A stretch of DNA of 10,625 bases from JAADDG01 sp964450755 (lineage in GTDB: Bacteria > Campylobacterota > Campylobacteria > Campylobacterales > JAADDG01), in NCBI GenBank assembly GCA_964450755.1, contig CAYVDJ010000035.1:1-10625 (forward strand). Direction: 5' to 3'. Of this stretch, positions 6,558 to 10,625 are shown piece after piece. A model generated the notes under the pieces. That model worked only from the letters and a program-made list of their open reading frames with translations. It was not told the DNA's origin and made no database searches. The translations under genes were made by a program, and so were the position numbers. How positions within the stretch are numbered: the first letter of the stretch is position 1; every line of letters starts with the position of its first letter.

Positions 6558-7181
6558 ATGAAATATATTAAGAAGATTTCAAACTATGCCATAGTCGGAG
6601 GACTTGGTGCATTTTTGATAACAGGACTTGCAGGATGTTCCGATAAACCCGCAGGAGATCAAAATGCGTTTAGTGAAGCTTCCAAAAAACAGGGGGCTTT
6701 TGTTGTTATAGAAGAAGTTGCTCCAAAGGAGTATAAAATCGTTGATGAGTATCCAAGTGATAAAACAAGAGTGATTTTAAAGGATTTAAACGGAAATGAG
6801 AAAATTTTATCTCAGGAAGAACTTGACAAACTGATCAAAGAGGAAGCGGCAAAAATAGATGCCGGTACTTCAAATCTCACTTCACCCCAGATGAGCGGAG
6901 GGGGTATGAGTTTGGGAGAGACTATTTTGGCAAGTGCTGCCGGAGCTGTTTTGGGAAGCTGGATAGGAAGCAAACTTTTTAATAACCAAAATTATCAGCA
7001 AAACAGAAGAACCACATACAAAAATCCTTCAACCTATTCAAGAAGTGTAAACAGTTTCAAAAAAGCAAAAACCTCAACCTCCTCATCAGCTAAAAAAAGT
7101 TCTGCAAAAAGCGGATTTTTCGGTTCAAAAAGTTCTTCGAGAACATCGGGCAGTCGTTCATCTTTTGGATTTGGCGGATAG
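6558..7181 (+). CDS. UPF0323 family lipoprotein
   Basis: The 207-residue product has a lipoprotein signal: basic start MKYIKK, hydrophobic core to about 23, and lipobox LAGC with lipidated Cys27, so the mature protein should be membrane anchored and outside the cytoplasm. Residues 47-100 form a small soluble part (FVVIEEVAPKEYKIVDEYP). Residues 113-140 are a glycine-rich hydrophobic helix (ASAAGAVLGSWIGSKLF) that could insert in or lie on a membrane. The last 60 residues are Ser/Lys/Gly-rich, low complexity, ending SFGFGG. This layout fits the UPF0323 lipoproteins of Campylobacter and Helicobacter. A strong AAAGGAG site (6547-6553) sets the start. The stop TAG touches the ATG of the ligase gene. 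No function is established by the sequence; the pairing suggests they work together. Confidence 0.85.
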   Translation: MKYIKKISNYAIVGGLGAFLITGLAGCSDKPAGDQNAFSEASKKQGAFVVIEEVAPKEYKIVDEYPSDKTRVILKDLNGNEKILSQEELDKLIKEEAAKIDAGTSNLTSPQMSGGGMSLGETILASAAGAVLGSWIGSKLFNNQNYQQNRRTTYKNPSTYSRSVNSFKKAKTSTSSSAKKSSAKSGFFGSKSSSRTSGSRSSFGFGG

Positions 7182-8363
7182 ATGGTAGATATCAAAAAGG
7201 TACAGCCGCTTACTGATGAATATTTGGAGTCGATAGGTTTTTATTGGCATACTGACGAAGACAACAGCTCCTATATAGCTGATGAGCTGGTCGTTGTCAG
7301 TGAAGAGGAGGCTAACGCATATTACGAAGCGGCAAACGAGCTTTATGATATGTTTGTAAAGGCAGGTGATTATGTGATAGAAAACGACCTTTTTCATGAA
7401 CTCAATATTCCTTTTAATCTTGTTGAAAATATCAAATTAAGTTGGGGAAATGATGTGCATTGGCATATCTATTCAAGATTTGATTTTGCAGGAGGAATTG
7501 ACGGAAAACCTATAAAGCTGATAGAATTTAATGCAGACACTCCAACGGCTCTTTTTGAAACGGCAATTATCCAGTGGGCACTTTTAAAATATAACGGAAT
7601 GGATGAAGAGAGACAGTTTAACGGGGTTTATGAGGCTATAAAAGACAATTTTAAAAGACTTGTAACTTTGGATGATGATGTTTTGGATTTTGATAAATTT
7701 TATGATGGATGGAAGATACTCTTTTCTCCTGTCAAAGGGAGTATAGAGGATGAAAATACAACCCGTCTTTTACAGAATATTGCCGAGGAAGCCGGATTTC
7801 ATACCGATTTTGCTTTTGTTGATGAGGTGGAATTCAGCGCTGAAGATGGAATATTTTTGGAAGATAAAAATTTTGAGTTTTGGTTTAAGCTGATTCCATG
7901 GGAAAATATCGGTATAGACGAGGGTGAATTGGCTCTTATCCTAAACGATATCATTAAAAATCAAAAAGCTATCATTTTAAATCCCGCCTATACTCTGATG
8001 TTCCAAAGCAAAGCTTTTATGAAAGTACTTTGGGATCTCTATCCAAATCATCCGCTTTTGCTTGAAACATCTTTTGAACCTTTAAACACTAAAGCTTATG
8101 TAGAGAAAAAGGCTTTTGGAAGAGAGGGGGAAAATACGATCATCTATGATCAAAACGGTACGATTTTGGAAAAAAAGGATGGAGAGTATGAAAATTTCAA
8201 ATCAATTTATCAAGAGTATGTGGAACTTCCGACTGACAAAGAGGGCAGATCATATCAAGCCGGAGTCTTTTTTGCTTATGAGGGGTGCGCTCTTGGATAC
8301 AGGAGAGGTGGAAAAATACTTGATAACTTTTCCAAATTTGTAGGTCATGTGATTGGGAAATGA
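7182..8363 (+). CDS. Glutathionylspermidine synthase-like ATP-grasp amide ligase (YgiC/YjfC type)
   Basis: The 393-residue protein is the GSP_synth ATP-grasp domain alone. Recognisable blocks are YSRFDF at 97-102 (Arg99, Asp101), LIEFNADTPTALFETAIIQW at 113-132 (acidic metal ligands around Glu115 and Asn117), ILNPAYTLMFQSKAFMKVLW at 265-284, YVEKKAFGREGENT at 306-319 (ATP-binding Lys309/310), and GYRRGGKILDNFSKFVGHVI at 372-391. Such enzymes use ATP to activate a carboxylate and join it to an amine. The N-terminal amidase domain of bifunctional E. coli Gss (619 residues) is missing, as in E. coli YgiC and YjfC, whose substrates are not established, so the name should not be read as proof of glutathionylspermidine synthesis. 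It starts immediately after the lipoprotein stop with only a weak ribosome site (GGCGGA), which points to translational coupling. There is no signal peptide, so it is cytosolic. Confidence 0.88.
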   Translation: MVDIKKVQPLTDEYLESIGFYWHTDEDNSSYIADELVVVSEEEANAYYEAANELYDMFVKAGDYVIENDLFHELNIPFNLVENIKLSWGNDVHWHIYSRFDFAGGIDGKPIKLIEFNADTPTALFETAIIQWALLKYNGMDEERQFNGVYEAIKDNFKRLVTLDDDVLDFDKFYDGWKILFSPVKGSIEDENTTRLLQNIAEEAGFHTDFAFVDEVEFSAEDGIFLEDKNFEFWFKLIPWENIGIDEGELALILNDIIKNQKAIILNPAYTLMFQSKAFMKVLWDLYPNHPLLLETSFEPLNTKAYVEKKAFGREGENTIIYDQNGTILEKKDGEYENFKSIYQEYVELPTDKEGRSYQAGVFFAYEGCALGYRRGGKILDNFSKFVGHVIGK

Positions 8364-8379
8364 AGTTTTAACTTCATTT
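8358..8379. terminator. 22-base palindrome between convergent genes, possible bidirectional terminator
   Basis: AAATGAAGTT (8358-8367) and AACTTCATTT (8370-8379) are perfect inverted copies with 2 bases between. It includes the ligase stop codon and ends 2 bases before the convergent small membrane protein gene. The stem is A/T-rich and the T-run after it is short (TTTCTCT), so termination efficiency is doubtful. Confidence 0.45.
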
Positions 8380-8381
8380 CT

Positions 8382-8660
8382 CTAAAAAATAGTATCTGTT
8401 ACATCGCTTTTAAATTTTAGATATTCAATTTTTCGTTTTAGATATTCATTTTCTTCTTTTTGTGTGGAGTATTCGCGGTAGAGTTTGTTAATATCCCTGC
8501 TTGTATAATAAATTTTGTTTTTTATATAAATTTTGGGTAAAAACAGTAAAAGTGCCAATGCTATTAATAAATATGTTACTAAAAGGAATGAAAAACTCAA
8601 ATTCCTTTCACTAACTTCAAACTCTTCATATTCTTTTAAAAGTTGTTCTTTCTCTTGCAT
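8382..8660 (-). CDS. Small single-pass membrane protein with coiled coil (FtsB/FtsL/DivIC-like layout)
   Basis: The 92-residue product has a charged N-terminal tail of about 20 residues, a single hydrophobic segment at 22-42 (FSFLLVTYLLIALALLLFLP), then a helix rich in Lys, Glu, Tyr and Leu (53-86) likely to form a coiled coil. This is the layout of the bitopic division proteins FtsB, FtsL and DivIC, but it is layout only: no family motif is certain, and other small bitopic proteins look the same. If inserted like FtsB, the coiled coil would be periplasmic. The ATG at 8660 is preceded by GGGAAAGAG, a modest ribosome site that is also part of an inverted repeat arm (8666-8674). The gene is separated by 77 bases from the upstream gene on the same strand, so it may have its own promoter. 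Confidence 0.7.
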   Translation of the reverse strand: MQEKEQLLKEYEEFEVSERNLSFSFLLVTYLLIALALLLFLPKIYIKNKIYYTSRDINKLYREYSTQKEENEYLKRKIEYLKFKSDVTDTIF

Positions 8661-8665
8661 CTCTT

Positions 8666-8712
8666 TCCCGAAAAGTAATATCTTTTTTTATTATGATAAC
8701 ATATTTTCGGGA
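8666..8712. repeat. 9-bp perfect inverted repeat flanking an A/T-rich spacer
   Basis: TCCCGAAAA (8666-8674) and TTTTCGGGA (8704-8712) are exact inverted copies 29 bases apart, with a further TATC (8679-8682) and GATA (8695-8698) match inside. On the minus strand the second arm covers the ribosome site of the small membrane protein gene, and a CATAAT -10-like hexamer (8690-8695) lies between the arms. No T-run follows on either strand that would make it a simple terminator. It may be an operator pair or an RNA hairpin. Confidence 0.6.
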
Positions 8713-8737
8713 GATAAGAGACTTTTTTCTAAAAGTT

Positions 8738-9880
8738 TTACTCTTTTTTCATAGCATCTTTCGCACCTTTGATAGCTCCGTTTAAAAGACCTTTTGTTAT
8801 ATCAAGCAGATATTTACCGACTTTTTTGGCATCCTGGGATAACTGTTTTGCTTCGTTTACCGCTTTGGTTGTGATCTCATTTTCAAAAACGCTCTCTTTT
8901 GTTATCTCGTTGATTTTATCCGCAATAGCCTCTCTTGTTTCTACACTTCTTCTTTTTAGTTTTTCAATAGCATTGTTCAGTTTTAAAATGATCTCGTTTA
9001 AAATCTTTTTGGAGATACCTTTTGAACTTAAAGCACTCTGTTTTAAGATATTTATAAAATCCTCGTCTATGTTTGCAAGTTCGTTTCTGGTTTTTTCAAG
9101 CTCTTTTGCTATCTCTTTTTGAACTTCGTTTGGGATCAGCTTCAGTTCGTTTTTACATTTTCCGATAGCCCGTGAAATACCGCTTTTACTGCCGTAAACC
9201 GTACCTCTTAATATCTCTTTTGCAAAAGCCTGATCCTCATCGGCAATTTCCACAGAGGCATCTATAACGGTTTTTAGGATATAGGCTATTCTGGTTTTAG
9301 TCAGTTTTCCCTCGTTGATGGATTCATAAACGATATTTTTTACTATCTCTTTGATGCTCTCTTCTATATCATCACCTTTTTCGACGGTTCCAAGTATTGC
9401 CTCTTGCGTTGTCTCTTTTAAAATGCCCAAAAGATCCAGACTTTTAAGTTTTACATCATTTAAAGCACTGTTTATAAGGTTTTGTTCCTTTTCATTTTGC
9501 GCTTTTTCCTCTATTGTTTCAAATGCTTTTATGATACTCTTTTTTACATTTTCTTTTTGATCGTCTATTTTTTGTTCGATCATCTCTTTTTCATTGATCA
9601 GTTTGTAAAGTTCTCTTTTTTGATCAAATGTCAAAGCCTCAACTATGGCTGAAATAGTAGAAGAGGTGGTGTTGATGTTGGATAAGTTGTTTTTCTTCAG
9701 TTCATCAAGCATCTCTTTAAAAGTTTCATAAAGAATTTTTATTTTTTCATCTTCTGATTTTATATTTTGTATAGTATCTTTTGCTATATCGCATACTTTC
9801 TCTTTTATCACTGTTGATAAATGCGGATTTTGTCTGTTTTCTTCCAATATTTTTTTAAATTTAGCTTTAATATCTTTCAT
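8738..9880 (-). CDS. Conserved-looking all-helical protein of unknown function
   Basis: The 380-residue product is not recognised with confidence. It is predicted to be almost wholly helical, with very high Lys, Glu, Ile, Ala and Asn content, only two cysteines, no signal peptide and no membrane segment. Amphipathic helices dominate; the C-terminal part (around 260-380) has repeated stretches such as EKLKRRSVETREAIADKINE and ends GLLNGAIKGAKDAMKKE, like phasins or other surface-coating helical proteins. A more ordered centre holds AKEILRGTVYGSKSGISRAI (about 223-242), which looks like the best candidate for a conserved motif. Two ATGs are adjacent; AAGGA (9886-9890) is 2 bases from the first (9883) and 5 from the second (9880), so the second is preferred. 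It follows the DUF493 gene by 8 bases, so it is probably cotranscribed with moaC. Confidence 0.7.
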   Translation of the reverse strand: MKDIKAKFKKILEENRQNPHLSTVIKEKVCDIAKDTIQNIKSEDEKIKILYETFKEMLDELKKNNLSNINTTSSTISAIVEALTFDQKRELYKLINEKEMIEQKIDDQKENVKKSIIKAFETIEEKAQNEKEQNLINSALNDVKLKSLDLLGILKETTQEAILGTVEKGDDIEESIKEIVKNIVYESINEGKLTKTRIAYILKTVIDASVEIADEDQAFAKEILRGTVYGSKSGISRAIGKCKNELKLIPNEVQKEIAKELEKTRNELANIDEDFINILKQSALSSKGISKKILNEIILKLNNAIEKLKRRSVETREAIADKINEITKESVFENEITTKAVNEAKQLSQDAKKVGKYLLDITKGLLNGAIKGAKDAMKKE

Positions 9881-9888
9881 CATTTTCC

Positions 9889-10158
9889 TTAAAGTACTAT
9901 TTTTACAGTATCAATTTTTTTAAATTCTTCATAGAGTGTTTTTCTATCATCGTCATTATGGACAAGTAAATCAAGGTTGTAGCTGGTATATTTTCCTTTT
10001 TTGCTTTTTTTTGATGTTGTTACTTTAAATTCTCTTTGTCCTATAACGCTTTTTATGATAGATTCTATCTTTTGATTTGAGATGACTACGATTTTATATG
10101 TCCATCTGCAAGGATATTGTATCTTGGCATCTTTAGGAATCTCGTTTAAAGTGACCAC
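9889..10158 (-). CDS. DUF493 (YbeD/UPF0250-like) family protein
   Basis: The protein is a small single-domain member of DUF493, close to Helicobacter HP0495: the opening YPCRWTYKIVV and later YTSYNLDLLVHNDDDR line up with HP0495 YPCLWDYRVIM and FYSFNVSMEVSNESER. The fold is a ferredoxin-like alpha/beta sandwich resembling ACT-type regulatory domains, so a ligand- or protein-binding regulatory role is often suggested, but function is unknown. The frame can begin at TTG 10182, but GTG 10158 is preferred because GGAGG stands 5 bases before it and the 89-residue product is near the length of HP0495. That start lies inside moaC, giving a 26-base overlap and coupled translation. The downstream gene begins 5 to 8 bases beyond its stop. 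Confidence 0.85.
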   Translation of the reverse strand: MVTLNEIPKDAKIQYPCRWTYKIVVISNQKIESIIKSVIGQREFKVTTSKKSKKGKYTSYNLDLLVHNDDDRKTLYEEFKKIDTVKIVL

Positions 10159-10609
10159 TTTTGCCTCCGCTTTTTTCTTCAAGTTGAATATCTGATATTA
10201 TCATTGATTTGTCAATCGCTTTTACCATATCGTATATCGTTAAAAGACCGATACTGACAGCTGTCAATGCTTCCATTTCCACCCCTGTTTTTCCTTTCAG
10301 TTTTGCACTGACACTCAGTTTAAATCCGGGAAGATTTGGTATCTCTTCAATATCGCAGTTTATGGAAGTCAACATCAAAGGATGGCACATGGGGATTAGA
10401 TCACTTGTTTTTTTAGCTCCCATGATAGCCGCTATGACCGCTGTTTGTAAAACAGGACCTTTTTTGTTTGTCTGGGAAACAACACTTTCATAAGCTTTTT
10501 CACTCATGGATATCTTGCCACTTGCAACAGCTACTCTTGTCGTATCTTCTTTCAAAGATACATCAACCATTTTTGGTCTGTCTTTTTCATCAAGGTGTGT
10601 CAAATTCAT
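10133..10609 (-). CDS. moaC: Cyclic pyranopterin monophosphate synthase MoaC
   Basis: MoaC converts the MoaA product 3',8-cyclo-7,8-dihydro-GTP to cyclic pyranopterin monophosphate, the first pterin intermediate of molybdenum cofactor, in the cytosol. The 158-residue length matches E. coli (161). Conserved blocks are LTHLDEKDRPKMVDVS (3-18), KKGPVLQTA (49-57), MCHPLMLT (74-81), GVEMEALTAVSIGLLTIYDM (109-128), and the Asp127/Lys130 pair of YDMVK that corresponds to the catalytic Asp and Lys, then EKSGGKSGHFK (145-155). The frame can begin at TTG 10615, but ATG 10609 is preferred, with AAGG at 10617-10620 seven bases before it. The GGA GGC codons of Gly148-Gly149 also form the ribosome site of the DUF493 gene. 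Upstream sequence is cut off by the window edge. Confidence 0.95.
   Translation of the reverse strand: MNLTHLDEKDRPKMVDVSLKEDTTRVAVASGKISMSEKAYESVVSQTNKKGPVLQTAVIAAIMGAKKTSDLIPMCHPLMLTSINCDIEEIPNLPGFKLSVSAKLKGKTGVEMEALTAVSIGLLTIYDMVKAIDKSMIISDIQLEEKSGGKSGHFKRDS
10164..10168 (-). promoter_or_regulatory. Ribosome binding site inside moaC that sets the DUF493 start
   Basis: GGAGG is followed by the 5-base spacer CAAAA and then GTG at 10158-10156. It is encoded by the conserved SGGKSG codons of MoaC and is the only strong ribosome site near the start of the DUF493 frame, so it argues against the farther TTG. Confidence 0.7.
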
Positions 10610-10625
10610 TATCAAGCCTTATTAT

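Noticed and set aside
7182..8363. True glutathionylspermidine synthetase/amidase
   Set aside because: The amidase domain is absent and the protein is about 393 residues against 619; YgiC/YjfC-type ligases share this form and are not shown to make glutathionylspermidine.
8721..8735. ACTTTT/AAAAGT hairpin as terminator of the moaC operon
   Set aside because: The stem is only six A/T-dominated pairs and too weak to call.
8769..9560. Plus-strand open frames opposite the 380-residue gene
   Set aside because: They are Ser/Phe-rich mirror frames of the Lys/Glu-rich helical protein on the other strand, without ribosome sites.
1..10625. CRISPR arrays, tRNA genes, insertion sequences
   Set aside because: No regularly spaced repeats, no cloverleaf sequences and no transposase or terminal inverted repeats were noticed on either strand.

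Overview
The window reads as chromosomal DNA from a Campylobacterota (epsilonproteobacterial) genome. It is AT-rich and very compact, and it carries families typical of that group: a UPF0323 lipoprotein followed directly by a glutathionylspermidine-synthase-like ATP-grasp ligase (the same order as in Campylobacter and Helicobacter, from memory), a DUF493 protein close to Helicobacter HP0495, a type I QueF, and promoters whose recognisable element is a TATAAT -10 box. The species cannot be named from the sequence. There is no gene-free stretch longer than about 170 bases.

Region 1 (1-2466, + strand) is a type II restriction-modification unit: the tail of an unidentified gene, a DNA methyltransferase with an N-terminal helix-turn-helix, and a TdeIII-family endonuclease, joined by ATGA and TAATG overlaps. 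It is visibly more AT-rich than its flanks, which suggests acquisition. Region 2 (2485-4088, +) is queF and an HD-domain phosphohydrolase whose C-terminal half resembles YfbR and whose N-terminal half looks like a degenerate second copy. Region 3 (about 4090-4250) holds the signal recognition particle RNA on the minus strand, with its own promoter and an upstream hairpin. Region 4 (4255-5875, +) is a small TerB-like protein and purT, one base apart.

Region 5 (5906-8363, +) has a Uma2/DUF820 nuclease-fold protein with an extended -10 promoter overlapping the purT stop codon, then the lipoprotein and ATP-grasp ligase, whose stop and start codons touch. A 22-base palindrome separates this from region 6 (8382-10609, - strand), which reads moaC, a DUF493 gene, a 380-residue all-helical protein of unknown function, and, after a gap with a 9-bp inverted repeat, a small FtsB/FtsL-like membrane protein.

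The best candidates for undescribed biology are the lipoprotein plus amide-ligase pair (a possible protein-tail modification system), the duplicated HD protein, the hairpin leader of the SRP RNA, and the inverted repeat over the start of the small membrane protein gene. Most of the rest is ordinary housekeeping.
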